A stretch of 64,000 nt of DNA from NCBI GenBank assembly GCA_026260175.1, contig JAKCWW010000372.1:53621-117620 (forward strand). Direction: 5' to 3'. The translations under genes and the position numbers were made by a program. Shown in pieces: positions 26,690 to 38,480 of this stretch; position 1 is the stretch's first letter; each line of letters begins with the position of its first letter. The notes below the pieces were generated by a model. The model was not told where the DNA came from. It saw only the letters and a list, made by a program, of their open reading frames with translations, and did no database searches. The stretch comes from Reticulitermes lucifugus (taxonomy: Eukaryota > Arthropoda > Insecta > Blattodea > Rhinotermitidae).

Positions 26690-27230
26690 TAGTATTTCCA
26701 CACCACACATTTGCCGAAAAGTTCTGTCAAAAATTACGTGCCTTCATGGTGTGGACCTTTTGACTTCTCGTGGATTTTTCTGCGCCAGGGACTGACAATG
26801 CAACATGGTTTGTAGCCGCGTTTTCAGCAATTCGAAAAATTATTCACACACGGACCGGTAAAATGTTTCCTATTCTTTGGAGATGATGTCGATATAAACA
26901 ACCGTCGTGAAAAATCCTCCATACTTGTATAGCTACAACTACACAGAAATTCCGCGTTCACTTGTACGTGCGCTTCGCTCCACTGCCTCCAGAATATCGT
27001 CAATTTGATGTCCAGGTTGCTCACCTTTTGCATGCACTCAGGGGAAGGAAGCAGTCTCACTCCGAACTGTGTGTACACATTGTAACGTGTTTCAGTGTGG
27101 ATTGTATGACCTGGATACCATCGCTCGTATTCCGTAGCAGCAGCCCCACCCTTCCACTGCAGAAACAGCATAAAATAAATTCGATCAAAATTACAGCTCG
27201 CTACCCTAACACTGTTCCAGATCATGTTTA
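26690..27230 (-). pseudogene. DUF4817-type/mariner-like transposase relic, N-terminal half
   Basis: On the minus strand, near 27160 downward, the sequence reads GGAAATEYERWYPGHTIHTE, which resembles the helix-turn-helix of DUF4817-containing transposable elements (A..Y..R.P.R..P). In another frame DDILEAVERSARTSERGIS follows. Further on, ENPREV- and NFSANVWCG-like pieces (near 26700-26760) resemble the catalytic part of the same family. There are several frameshifts. The palindrome at 26267-26675 lies at its 3' side, and nothing of the remaining C-terminus was found beyond it. The family match is from memory of motif patterns. Confidence 0.5.
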
Positions 27231-28064
27231 CAGCTCGCTTAACTCTGTAAGTGTCGAATCGACATATGGTTCATGGAATATACTGTGCTTCGAATGACCT
27301 CCAGAACACGCTGCAGAAATTTGGTGAACTCATCGCGGAATATTCTGTACAAAAACTCTTTCCTGAAATCCATTAATTTCCGACTATTGCCTAAAATTTC
27401 ACGTAATAACACATTAATTAATTCCTTTTGGAGAAAAGTGGATCTGTTTCCATATACCATTACATGACAGACTACATTGCAAAACACAACTTTTCTTACT
27501 GATGCTGCCTGTTCGGGACACGTGCGATGAGAATAAATTGCGCGCAGGAGCACCAGCTGCGAGCATCAAGGGAAAGGCACAGCATGGTGCTTGGACATCG
27601 TAGATGATTTTCATAACAGACTTCCTTTCATTTTCCGTTCACTTTTTAGTGCTCTTTGCTGGGAGGAAAAGCTTTTAGGGTTTGTTAATATGTTCCGTGT
27701 TCAGAGATATACCCAATGCAGGAAAGTAGGCATCTATAGCTCCACTGTGCCCATCGACGTGTAAATCGCTAAGACTTCCGTTCTTTGAACAAACTGCACG
27801 AATGTTAAAGTTGGCCTGTGGAGCTGTTAAAACGCAGAAATGTTAAGAGTCGTATTACATTTGATTAGGTTGGAAGTATACATTAAAGGCTGTCGAATTA
27901 ATACAATCCCTATTTCACAATCACCTCCATCCAGTTCGTAAGTAAAGAAACAGTGAAGCTGCACCTTTGCTCCCCTTATATGCCTTCATGGCATGGACAG
28001 TGACAACTCTACATTTTTTACCTTTCGCTTCACATGAACTTGAATCCAGTACTTACTTACTTTC
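27231..28064. other. Unannotated stretch
   Basis: A 104-codon minus-strand frame (27239-27553, ...LINVLLREILGNSRKLMDF...) is unrecognised. Nothing else is supportable. Confidence 0.3.
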
Positions 28065-28089
28065 TCACACACACACACACACACACACA
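28065..28089. repeat. (CA)n microsatellite
   Basis: About 12 CA units. Confidence 0.95.
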
Positions 28090-28340
28090 TACATAACACA
28101 AAAGAACCTCGGTAATGTCAAACGCGTCTCGCCATAGCGGAAAACACAGCACAAGTAAACGGATGCATCAAACGAGCCTTAAGGGGCAACAAGCTGGTAA
28201 ATAGTGAATCACTACTCAGGGAAAATCGACGCATATACGACTTCTATAATAAACAAGCAATCTCATTCATTACAGCTTATTTGAAAGCATCCAAAAGACT
28301 AGAACAGGCATTGTCTCTAGCACCATACACGAATATATAA

Positions 28341-28907
28341 AGAGTGTATCTAAAATGCTTGGACAAACTTCAGGAATGAGTTCCCCACAACAGAACAAAG
28401 AAAAAATTTCATGTCAATATATGTCCGCACTTAGTTTTCGAGGTACAGCCTAATAACGTGTTGACCTCAAACCTTTATATTTTTATTTATCGGGACACTT
28501 AAAAACCCTAGTGTATTCCGTTCCGATTCAAAATGAAGATACAATTTGCCAACACATTTTTATGTCTGTTAAACCATTCGCCACCGATCCGGGGCTTTTG
28601 CAAGGGTGTGACAGTCCATGATCAGACGTGTAATGATTTGATGGAGGACATTTTAAGCATTTGTTGTTAATTGTGACTTGATAAACAATAAGAATTCAAC
28701 AGTCATTAATTTGGGAATGTGTACTGCAAAATTATTGTCAGTTGGTACTAAAATATTACATAGTTAAAGGTATTTATTCTTCAATATGATCTTTCAATTA
28801 AAATAAAAAACACCCATTTCCGGACATATGTTTATAGGAACTTTATGTTTGTTTATATGTGCACAACACACTCTTGAAGTTTATCCAAGCATTTTAGACA
28901 CATCCTG
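28341..28907. mobile_element. Non-autonomous TIR element, about 570 bp
   Basis: The left end (28341-28430) and right end (about 28820-28907) are inverted copies. Each carries GTGTATCTAAAATGCTTGGA or its near match GTGTCTAAAATGCTTGGATA, then AAACTTCA, and later ATATGTCCG. There is no transposase frame inside. The style of ends (a GTGT.TAAAA start) is compatible with elements mobilised by mariner-like or DUF4817-type transposases, but no target duplication could be fixed. Confidence 0.65.
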
Positions 28908-29034
28908 TAAAATTATTTTATTAATAGCAGGGGGATAAGTGCTAGGTAAAGTAATGTTTATACCATGTCTTCTACAATATTAAAAATTTTCAATACAATA
29001 AATGTTCCTTCTAACTTAGAATAGGAAACACAAA
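28908..29034. other. AT-rich spacer between elements
   Basis: Short AT-rich spacer with no recognised feature. Confidence 0.35.
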
Positions 29035-29087
29035 GAATTTCGCGGACCTTCTCGTCAGGCGTAGCGGACCACACTTTGCAAACCACT
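29035..29087 (-). mobile_element. hAT-type terminal fragment
   Basis: Read on the minus strand it begins CAGTGGTTTGCAAAGTGTGG, then TCCGCTACGCCTG. This resembles ends of Charlie-like hAT elements (CAGTGGTTC-C/G-CAAACTGTGG type). No partner end was found, so it may be a solo end. Confidence 0.4.
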
Positions 29088-29199
29088 GACCCAGCGTAGT
29101 TGTTTTCATCACGGCGTAAGAGCCTCATCTGCCCTCTGTTTCCTGTTACGGTTAGTGCAGGAACAGAAGTGTACAGTTCCTTTTCTTATACAGCATTTC

Positions 29200-29552
29200 A
29201 GATATTCCACCACTTTATATGGTTGTAAAATCTGGACACTGAAACAACGAGATACAAGAAGACTAATACAGCAGAGATAAAATCGTGGGACGTACAGCGG
29301 GATATACTTTATTACACCACAGAAGAAATTATGATAATTTAAAAGAGCTTGACACAGGCTCAATCGGAAAAAAAATTAAAGCGATATAAACAAAACGTGT
29401 CTCATGATAACGGAATAACGAAAAGTGTCAGATATTTAGAACAACTTCTTCCTATCGACCAGTCAGAAAACGCAGACCTGTACCATATGTTAAAGAGATT
29501 ACTAGACGGAAAAAATTTCGACGCTAAAATAGGCCACTTCTTGACCTAACTT
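29200..29552 (+). pseudogene. LINE ORF2 C-terminus, second LINE family
   Basis: Reads LYGCKIWTLKQRDTRRL near 29216-29266, matching the YG.E.WTL...D..RL segment at the C-terminus of many non-LTR ORF2 proteins. Decayed sequence with EE- and KKL-like codons follows. A closing segment reads LKRLLDGKNFDAKIGHFLT and a stop near 29491-29549. Several frameshifts separate these blocks. Confidence 0.6.
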
Positions 29553-30585
29553 CGCGATCAGAAGAAGAACATGCGACGTACATGTTTGCAAAATTACATG
29601 TCTACCGAATATTCTGGAGAGCTTAATGTCTCCTGTGGGGCAAGGTTTATGTTTCCTTGAAGTTATTCCTCTAGCTTCATCCTATTGCAATCGTGGACTC
29701 GCTACTGGTCACGCTCAGTAATTTATAAGACCAGACTATAGACCACAGGTCTCTAGATCTTGTAATAAAAAGAACAAGGCAATATGTGTAACGTTACACT
29801 ATAATATAACTCGACAAAAAATGGGTCAAGTGTTTTCCATCGAATCGATTTGTTCGCAGGAAGAACTATCTTGAAATATAAGTGCTTCATCTATGGCTAC
29901 TGGAAACGGTAGTCACAGAAGGAATGGGGTGAGTCGAAGCGCACCAGCTGACGCGACAACACTTTCGCCCAACCTGCTGCATCCACATTCAGTCAGTCAG
30001 CCAGTGAGACGGAAAGGGCGCCCCACTGGGGTAGGGGTTGAGGTTACGTATAGTATAATTCAAGCACTGGGATTCGTACAGTGGGAGCACAAAATTTGTA
30101 CCAATAAACTACGGCCGCGCTTTGACTTTTGCAGGAAGGAAAGTTAGCCTTACTGTGCGTCCCGATAATATTCTCCTATGCGTAACACGAGTGCATAAGA
30201 ACATGGACAAATATGGTTAGAAGTCATAGCTCAGGCGGGAGATGTGCGCAGGTTCAGTATACTGTACTTCTTTCTTTCACTCTTTCTCTTTCTCACGTTT
30301 CAACGTCATCAGCTCATGTTACCTTGCGGTCAGGGTAATTGCTAAATTTCCAGGAAGTAAGGTCTTAGTGTGGTTCGGTTTTAAGGGCGAAACAAGGTAT
30401 CAGTGAAATTCACCGCCAAATGGTGGAATTATGATGATCGCGTTAGTCAACCCAATACATCAAGGATGCATTTGAACGCAGCATGAGTGAAGGAACTGAT
30501 TTTGGGCCACTGAAGCCACATCTGGGAAGGTGCCTATTCTATAACAAATAGGAAGCGAAAATGACTCACTGTGAATGGTCGTGAA
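29553..30585. other. Unannotated stretch
   Basis: Includes a GC-richer 84-codon frame (29893-30147) with no recognised product. Confidence 0.3.
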
Positions 30586-30750
30586 CAGGGGTGCAAGAAT
30601 TTTCCAAAAATCTAGGGGCCACTTCAAAATTCTAGTCGCCAGAAAGGTGACATGAAGCAAATTCCATGTTGAGGATCCACAAATATTAAGCGCCACCGTA
30701 CAAAATGTAGTCACCCGTGCGACCTAGCGCCCAGGAATTGTGCACCCCTG
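30586..30750. mobile_element. hAT-like MITE, 165 bp
   Basis: Ends are CAGGGGTGCAAGAATTTTCC and, inverted, CAGGGGTGCACAATTCC. Flanks GTCGTGAA (30578-30585) and GTGATGAA (30751-30758) agree at six of eight positions, as an aged 8-bp hAT target duplication would. It has no coding capacity. Confidence 0.8.
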
Positions 30751-31865
30751 GTGATGAATGCAAAAGCCCGATTTGTACCGCGACAGAATTTTTAAACTCA
30801 TAGAAATATGGGGAAAATAAATCAATTTGCTGGGAGATTATGTTGAAAAATTATTATTCTTCTGTGGAAAAGATGGCGTAAATTTAAGTCTGTAATGGCT
30901 TCCCATTTAATTCCTATGACCTCGGGAGACACCGAATTTCCTTCGTACAAGGTCATCTCAGCCGACAGAATTCTATAACGAGAATCTCTCAGTTGACCTC
31001 TATTTATGTAAGTACTTTAACTGCACTATACGCTGGCTGGTAGAAGAGGTAAGAATCGGAGAAATCAATTCCTTTCGTCCAGGACGGCAAGAGACTTGTG
31101 TCCGTAGTCCATGTGTGAGCTATGATACAATAAGATGTGCTCCACAGTTTAACGAACTGGAAGAGACATCGCAAGGCTAGACACGAGTGGCAAGAGAACA
31201 CAAGTTGAGCACTTCCATTGCCTACCTGAAACGCTGACACAAGTGCAATGGAATGAATCAAAGTAGAGTAAGACAGGAAATTTACGCATGGTGTAAAATT
31301 TCCGGAAATTCACTCACAGCATCAAAGTATTTTTTGTTTCATTATACCAGAAACCATAAGAACGCTCGCGTAAAAGTGTACTGAGCATAAGACGTATGCT
31401 TCGCTTTTATTGAACAATTTTGTCCCAACATTTGTCGTTCCGTTGATAAATATTTAGCGAGGAATGCAGGAGGTACGGTGAAAATGAGCATATTACTGTC
31501 AAATTTAACCAAAATAAGAATCTGTCGACAAATTTCTGCACAACTCCCCAACACCGAACACAGCGAGAATCCGTTTGCCGGTTCTCAAATCGTTAAATAC
31601 GAATTGACGGACAAACAGACACGGCAAAGCTGACAAGTGTACTGTTACAACCGTTAGTTGCGAAGATCCAAAAGAAACACATTGTCTTAAAGCTGTAAAG
31701 GCGTAAGTTTTAATTATTCTTAACTCACTAACTTAGCCGAGCAGAGTCCTTCTTGTGAAGCTAGTCGTGGGATTACCTGACTTTTAAGAACATGTATCGA
31801 AATGGAATAGACAGCCTCGGGCCTGGACAGATTCTTTACACAGAAGCAAGCAGCTAAAATTGGAC
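30751..31865. other. Unannotated stretch
   Basis: A minus-strand segment near 31090-31160 reads TVEHILLYHSSHMDYG in one frame, vaguely like the Cys/His end of some LINE RNase H regions, but this is too short to call. Confidence 0.25.
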
Positions 31866-32640
31866 ATGAGACTTGGTACTTGTAATTTGCGGAGCCCATA
31901 TACTACGTAGGTTAAGTTCAGTTACGACAGTAGGCAGACAATTAGGAAAATACATATTAGAGTTAGTGAGAGTACAAGAGTTTAGATTGTAATAAGAAGC
32001 ACAGGACGAGCAGAGGATTATATCATCAATTAGGGACAGGATTTTTTCTACATCAGAAAATGTCAGCAATTTATTAATGACAAAACGTTATATATAGTGC
32101 TGAGAGGTCGCTGGTGATATATTTTTGTTCTGAATGCGCATGCACCAACCGAAGATGAAAGTGATGACTCAATGAACAGTCCATATGAGGAATTAGAGCA
32201 GGTATTCCACCCCTTTCCTAAGTACCATATGAAGATTCTGTTAAGAGATTTTAATACAAAAATTGGGAAAGAATATATTTTCAAACCAAGAGTTGGGAAG
32301 GACAGTTTAAATGAAAACAGTGATGATAACGGTGTTAAGAGTAGTAAACTTTGCCAAGTCAAGAACATCTGGTTTTTAAGAGCACAAAGTGCCCACATCG
32401 TACCACTCATGAACATACATAGCACCTCTCCTGATGAAAAGATGCACAGTGAGATTAATCGCAGCTTAATATACAGCAGATGACATTCAAGCATACTTGA
32501 TGTCCGAGATTTTGCGGAACATCACTGTGCTACTGATCACTACCTGGTAGTTCCAGAAGTTAGGGCGACACTGCCGGTAAGTAAGCGAGAAGCACAGAAG
32601 AGTCATAAAGACAGATGCAATCTAAAAAAAACAAGATAAG
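31866..32640 (+). pseudogene. LINE endonuclease domain, RTE/BovB-like (decayed)
   Basis: An apurinic-type endonuclease domain of a non-LTR retrotransposon, of the kind often annotated as craniofacial development protein 2-like. It opens MRLGTCNLRSPYTT at 31866. Then come GQDFFYIRK-like and DKTLYIVLRGRW segments, NAHAPTEDESDD, and LLRDFNTKIGKEYIFKP (family G-D-F-N, here R-D-F-N). Next are GVKSSKLC, RSLIYSR with a stop, HSSILDVRDFAEHHCATDHY with the catalytic Asp-His at 32535-32540, and VSKREAQK. It breaks off near 32640, before any reverse transcriptase. Confidence 0.8.
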
Positions 32641-34573
32641 GTGTAAGGTCGACATAAACAGATAATCCAGAATATATTTAGACTAGTGAACTGGCGCTTC
32701 GTCTATTAAATTTGTAGAAGTTCATAAATTCTGCCAGTTACATGCAGAATGATTACATTCAGAATGGATTTTCTTTGCCACAGGCACAGGCAGTTCGTAT
32801 AAACGCAATTACTCGATTTACTTGCTGGTGTTTTAACAGCGAGAAACTCGCTGCCCCGTGCCAGGCAGATTATTGTTGAGAGAAGTCTGGCCTACAGACC
32901 GAGAACTAACCCAAGGCTAATTCGTCATATCTTGCATGTGCAGTAAGAATTCAACGCATAATGGACAGAAATACATAGGCTTATAATATCGTTGCACCGT
33001 AATACTAGCACATTTCACGTCATGTATACGAAAAGTTGTGAAATAAATATTTCTCTGACAAAGGTCATTCTAATGTAATTAATGGTAAGCTGTCCGCATA
33101 TGAATTCAAAATATGGAATCTAAACAAAAATATAAAGAGCGTATTTTCTTTCTGAAACCGATGTGTCAACTAGTCCTGCAGGAACGACAGTTGAGGGGGA
33201 AAGGGCACATCACAAAAACCAGAGATTAATTACAACTACCGTGACGTTTATTGCCACTACACGAGTTAAAATCTCAGACCCAGTATTCCTCCCGTGCCGC
33301 TGTCACATTCATCACACTGCAGACTGACATACAGCATAATCACGAGTGTATGAATACAATGCACGCCGTACAACATTTACCTTACACCATCAGACACTAC
33401 TTCAGACAAATAATATTTGTAGCATTTAACACCTTAACTAGACACTTAACTAAACACAAAATGGCAGGCTTTTATGTTGAAGCAGACTGTTACCAGCCTA
33501 AGACATTCCAAATAATAGCCTATGCCTCTTGCGATTTTACGCCGTGTAATACGGTACAAAGTAGGCTAACAACGTTTCGGTGAACCCGCTGCCTCCACCT
33601 ACAGAGAATATTTCTACCAGACCACATGGTGTCACATGGCAGAAGCCGATATTCACAACAGTCACCGAGGCTGAAACCTCAAACCTAAATAAGTAATCCC
33701 GACTCTAAGTATAATTGAGGTCAAAGTTCCAAAAGAACAGACAGAATTATTACACTATAAAAGCTAAATAAAAGTAACAACCTATAATTTTGTCTTTTTC
33801 AAAATGTGGAAGTTATTACCAACATAAATGGAATTATCACCAAGCTAAAATTTCTCCTATTCATTAAACGTTTGGAACAGAATATTATAACGAAATTTCT
33901 CTTCGAAATTCACATATTTCTGTACATTTACTTCTTCACACGCTCTTTCTGACCGCACCATAAATATTTCTTAAGTGATACAGACGGTAGCCCAACCGTA
34001 TGAAGTAGTTATGAGGCCTGTCATGCTACCGATATATCGTAATACGGGACATCCACAGAACATGATGTAACGTCTCGCACTATTAATGTTCCTGTCACAC
34101 AGTTAATGAACGGCAAATGGTGGGATTTTGTAGAATATAACGATATGTGTTACACGTGGGACATTATCTGAGGTGTACCTGATATAAACGGCGTTTCGAA
34201 AGGTGGTTCTTCTCCCGTATTCGGAAGGTTGGTTATTTTCTATTTAAAATTGCCTTATTTTACTACAGGCGACGTTTCGGATCAAACAGGGAACTATGAC
34301 TATGCTACAGCTTTATTCACACTACGGATATGCTCACGGTGAGATCAAGGTCAGCTCAAGGTATGGGGAATGTTTTTTGCTTGTATTTAAGTGTATCTGT
34401 TCATTCCAACGGTCACGCTCACTTCAAAGGGCGCTCAAGTGACTACCGGTTTGTTTTATAGAATATTTGACTCAAATGTAATGCGATTACCGCCAAATCT
34501 TTATTTGTTAAGTTTTTGAAGATGGTCAATGCAACATGAAGTGTGCTCGAATGCCGCAAGAGCGTTCAGTGTG
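32641..34573. other. Unannotated stretch
   Basis: A 110-codon plus-strand frame (33251-33583) is unrecognised. ACGTTTCGG motifs at 34269 and 33569 may be stubs of the palindromic family, but no core follows. Confidence 0.3.
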
Positions 34574-34821
34574 CATTTTCTTTCCCCATGGGGCAACAGC
34601 CCCTAGTGGGCCACGGCCTCATTATCGAGGCTTTACGAAAACACTCACACACACCACACTCGGTAGGACTCCTCTGGACAAGTGATCAATCCGACGCAGA
34701 GACGTGTACCTGACAACACACAACACTCACAAGAGACAAACATCCGTGCGGGATTCGAAACCGCAATCCCAGCAAGAGAACGGCATGGGTCATGCCTTAG
34801 AAAACGCGGCCACCGGGATCG
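34574..34821 (-). repeat. SINE family A copy
   Basis: Minus-strand copy with a GATCCCGGTGGCCGCGTT head, a B-box-like GGTTTCGAATCCC and the conserved body ending in CCATGGGG and a T-rich flank. GCGTTCAGTGTG (34562-34573) and GCGTTCAGCGTG (34822-34833) flank it as a 12-bp target duplication with one mismatch. Confidence 0.88.
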
Positions 34822-34833
34822 GCGTTCAGCGTG

Positions 34834-35716
34834 AAGACTCTACCCAAATCCCTCACAATGACCTCACCTTGAGCTGAGCGTGAGCAACCCGCAGTGTGAA
34901 TGAAGCGTAAACCTTGAACAAGAAGAGAAGCCACTAGTAAGGTAGAAGACAGGTATCTCCTGAAATATCGCGCGTATCACACACACTTCAAGTAACGGAC
35001 AATGAATATATGATTGTCATAAACCTTTCAAGAAACATGGGAAGCACGTTACTAATTCAAGATTGAACTGCAACTGTCACTTTAAAATCGAAGACTGTAA
35101 TATAAAACCAGAACAATCAGCTCAGGCAGCTAAATCCGCGTTGCAAAGCGACATATCTCCAGTTATTAGATACATCAACACAACAGAGTCCTAACAACGG
35201 AGAGGAAATGAGATTTTTTAAAAAAAGAGAGAGAAATGCCGATAAATGCAGACTTCTCTCTCTTTCATAAAATTACACGTCTATCTCATTAATGCTCCCG
35301 CAATACGGATCCAACTGACTTCATTAAAATTCTAAAACAGTTTCTTCCTCCACAAAGTTAAAGTGAATCACACATAAATAAAAAAACTTAACTTCTCTTC
35401 TGCAACAGAAGAAATCTTAAAATATACAGTACAATTGGTGTGAGAGAGAAGTTGAGAAGACATTTAGGAATATGTTAATTTTAGCTCCCTGCTTTTATTT
35501 CAGTATATATAGGTTATTTCTTCAAAAAGAATAATTGGTAAAATGCTTTTCGTGTCACAGAAAAATAATCAGTGAAGTTTTCTAAAGTTTCCTTTTGGTG
35601 AGAATAATAATCCGAGCTCAGGGCAACAAAAATCCATTACACAAGGTATATTTGAATTTCATAACAAGTGAATATAATTAGAATTAATTAGAAACCGCTG
35701 TGATTACGAATTTTTG
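34834..35716. other. Unannotated AT-rich stretch
   Basis: Nothing recognised before the minisatellite. A GA-rich patch lies near 35220-35240. Confidence 0.3.
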
Positions 35717-36343
35717 TCATGCATATATTTCGAACCTCACACTGTGTGTAGTAACAACTGCTAGCCCAAGTCTGCTCTTCAAGTAACAGACACAGTCATG
35801 CATATATTTCGAACCTCACACTGTAGTAACAACTGCTAGTCCAAGTCTGCTCTTCAAGTAAGAGACACAGGAAAGCGTATATTTCGAACCTCACACTGTA
35901 GTAACAACTGCTAGTCCAAGTCTGCTCTTCAAGTAAGAGACACAGTCATGCATATATTTCGAACCTCACACTGTGTGTAGTAACAACTGCTAGCCCAAGT
36001 CTGCTCTTCAAGTAACAGACACAGTCATGCATATATTTCGAACCTCACACTGTAGTAACAACTGCTAGTCCAAGTCTGCTTTTCAAGTAAGAGACACAGT
36101 CATGCATATATTTCGAACCTCACACTGTGTGTAGTAACAACTGCNNNNNNNNNNNNNNNNNNNNNNNNNNNNNNNNNNNNNNNNNNNNNNNNNNTGCATA
36201 TATTTCGAACCTCACACTGTAGTAACAACTGCTAGCCCAAGTCTGCTCTTCAAGTAAGAGACACAGTCATGCATATATTTCGAACCTCACACTGTGTAGT
36301 AACAACTGCTAGTCCAATTCTGCCCTTCGAGTAAGAGACACAA
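35717..36343. repeat. 75/79-bp minisatellite with assembly gap
   Basis: Units start at 35717, 35796, 35871, 35946, 36025, 36100 and 36267, with a partial unit ending 36266 after the gap. Units are 75 bp, 77 bp or 79 bp because of (GT)0-2 insertions in ACTGTGTGTAGTAAC. Linked variants (CAGACA with GCCC, GAGACA with GTCC) recur with the long and short forms. Identity between units is high, so the array is young. Confidence 0.95.
36145..36194. other. Assembly gap (50 N)
   Basis: Fifty N inside the minisatellite. Continuing the 79-bp unit needs 37 missing bases, or 112 with one more 75-bp unit, so 50 does not fit the period. Confidence 0.95.
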
Positions 36344-37671
36344 TCTATTTGCGAGCCAAATTAATTATAAAATTTGTTTCCTTGCATTTCAAGTTCACGA
36401 GTTTGACATGAGGTCCAAATTAATCTTCTCTTTCGCGAAGTTTGTATTCAAAATATTTTACTTCTATAAACTGCTATGAAGCTTATGAAAATAGTAATTA
36501 TGAACATGATGCAAGCACCAGTTGTAGGCTATACTCCAATAGAATATTTCACAATTTGCGAGGTTTGAGATTCTGGATGGTTTGTTGATAAAGATTCCAG
36601 TCTTCTTATATATGACGTCGTGTATATTGGTATAAAGTCAATAACGTCCCAGAGTAGCTTGCTTTCTCCATATTCGGATAGTCCAAGAGTCCTATTCTTG
36701 GTACCTATATATCAATCTACATCTCGTTATATCCTAGAAGACTGGAATCATCATCCTATAATACAATGAGACTTAAGAACATGAATCACAGCGACTGCTG
36801 TCACTGATTAGACTTCAGGTTACGAAGTTTATAATGTTGGCGATCCAAGATATTTTTGACATTTTCTTCCTTCATTCCAAGTCAAAAACAAACAGCAGTG
36901 GCGGCAACAACAACAACAACAAAAATAACTGCATTGCCTTGCAGCTCGTTGGCAACGAAGAATCCGGCAGAAGGATAATGAAGGCTCTAAATGGCGGGAA
37001 TTAAACTGTTGAATGAGCACTTACTGTAGACACATTGCAATGGGAATACAAATTGATTAGCATGCCTACCCACCTCGCTCTATCTGAACCGTTTAAACAA
37101 CAATGATGGAGGGGAAGAGAACAGCAAGCTTTTAATATGGAACTAAATAAGGTTTACAACTGTTTTAATGCGCCCCGACTACAAAGACACATTCAAGACA
37201 CCAGTGTTAAATAAAATGCTCAAAAGTGAGTAGATCCGAGCTGAAAAGAAAACAAAATATAATTTCGCTTTCAGAAACCTATTAAGTTCTACCAATTTCT
37301 ATGAGTTTAATATTGTATAGGGAGTTCAACTGATAAACGACCCCACATGCACGGCAAGCTTAACGGCCTTACATTTCCGCACACAGTATATACTGTGACA
37401 TATAACTTTCCGCACGTTAGACAGATGTTAAAATTACCACCTTCAACTCTCTGACATGCTTGATTTCGGTGGAACTGAAACTACGGGAAATAGTAGTCTA
37501 AATTTCTGAGCCACGTTTGATACTATTTCTTCCTTACATAGTTTTCCACAATGAAAATCCTCTGTATTAAACTCTACTGCATTCTCACGAGTGAAAAAAT
37601 TTACTTTTCACTGTGCTTCACAAGTCTGTTACACATAGCAGAGTAAAGTGCACTATGTGACTTAACAGCCG
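36344..37671. other. Unannotated stretch
   Basis: Contains a short (CAA)n near 36905-36921. No gene recognised. Confidence 0.3.
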
Positions 37672-37931
37672 ATCCCAGTGGCCGCGCGGTCTAAGGCGTG
37701 GGTCTGCGGCCGCTCGTTTGCTGGGGTTGTGGGTTCGAATCCCGCCGGGGGCATGGATGTTTGTCTCTTGTGAGTGTTGTGTGTTGTCAGGTAGGGGTCT
37801 CTGCGTCGGGCTGATCACTCGTCCAGAGGAATCCTATCGATTGTGGTGTGTCTAACCGAGTGTGATCGTGAAGCTACGTAATGAGGAGGGCCTGACCCAA
37901 TAGGAGCCGTTGCGCCATGGAAAAAAAAAAG
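37672..37931 (+). repeat. SINE family A, plus strand, with poly(A)
   Basis: The clearest copy. GATCCCAGTGGCCGCGCGGT and CTAAGGCGTGG form a tRNA-Leu-like A-box region, and GGGTTCGAATCCCGCC is an excellent B box. The body follows, and the copy ends CCATGG plus an A-run at 37920-37930. The head could support RNA polymerase III transcription. The reverse-strand frame (APGGIRTHNPSKRAAADPRL) is a by-product. Confidence 0.93.
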
Positions 37932-38326
37932 TGACAAGACGTCAGCGAGTCCAATGTTACCGTACAAGCGACCATAGCATTGTCGGTGTGTGAATCATGC
38001 AGCGGCCGTTTCATCAGGCGCACAGCAGCGGCAATTTCTCGACGGGTACTTCAAACAGTAATAATCTGTTCCAACAGTTGTCAAGCATGTCTGAGAATTC
38101 AAGGGGTCAATTCCAAAACCTACTCTAACAGGCGGTAACTTACAAACATAAATATTTTACGAGGAAATATAATTCCGTTGCTTGCCGTGCGTTTGGGTTC
38201 GATTTTCAATTGGAACTTCCTGTCGATAATGACCAGATTTTATCAACAGAAGCGTAACGGCAGTTTTCAGTGGTATTTCAATTTTCTGTTCGTTCCAAAG
38301 CTTTCGCACTATCTCATTTTGTGCCA

Positions 38327-38480
38327 TGCCACAGCTCAGGCAGGCAGGTAGTCAATGGGTTTTCACCGTAAAGGCCCGAATTCAATGCCAGCGCATTCCA
38401 CGTGCAGCCTGATGTGGGCAAAGTGGCACTAGGGCGAGTAAATGCCTTAGTACTTCGGTCCTCCCACGTCTAATCCATTT
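38327..38480 (+). repeat. SINE family C copy
   Basis: Head GCCATGCCACAGCTCAGGCA, a weak B box (GGCCCGAATTCAA), then GGCAAAGTGGCACTAGGGCG and GTACTTCGGTCCTCCCACG. Same order as the 53.5-kb copy. Confidence 0.7.

Noticed and set aside
31090-31160. LINE RNase H-like fragment (TVEHILLYHSSHMDYG)
   Set aside because: Too short and frame-broken to assign.
35717-36343. CRISPR array
   Set aside because: The units are contiguous tandem repeats without unique spacers, in a eukaryotic setting.
37618-37818. Frame reading APGGIRTHNPSKRAAADPRL
   Set aside because: It is the reverse strand of SINE family A, with no independent gene evidence.
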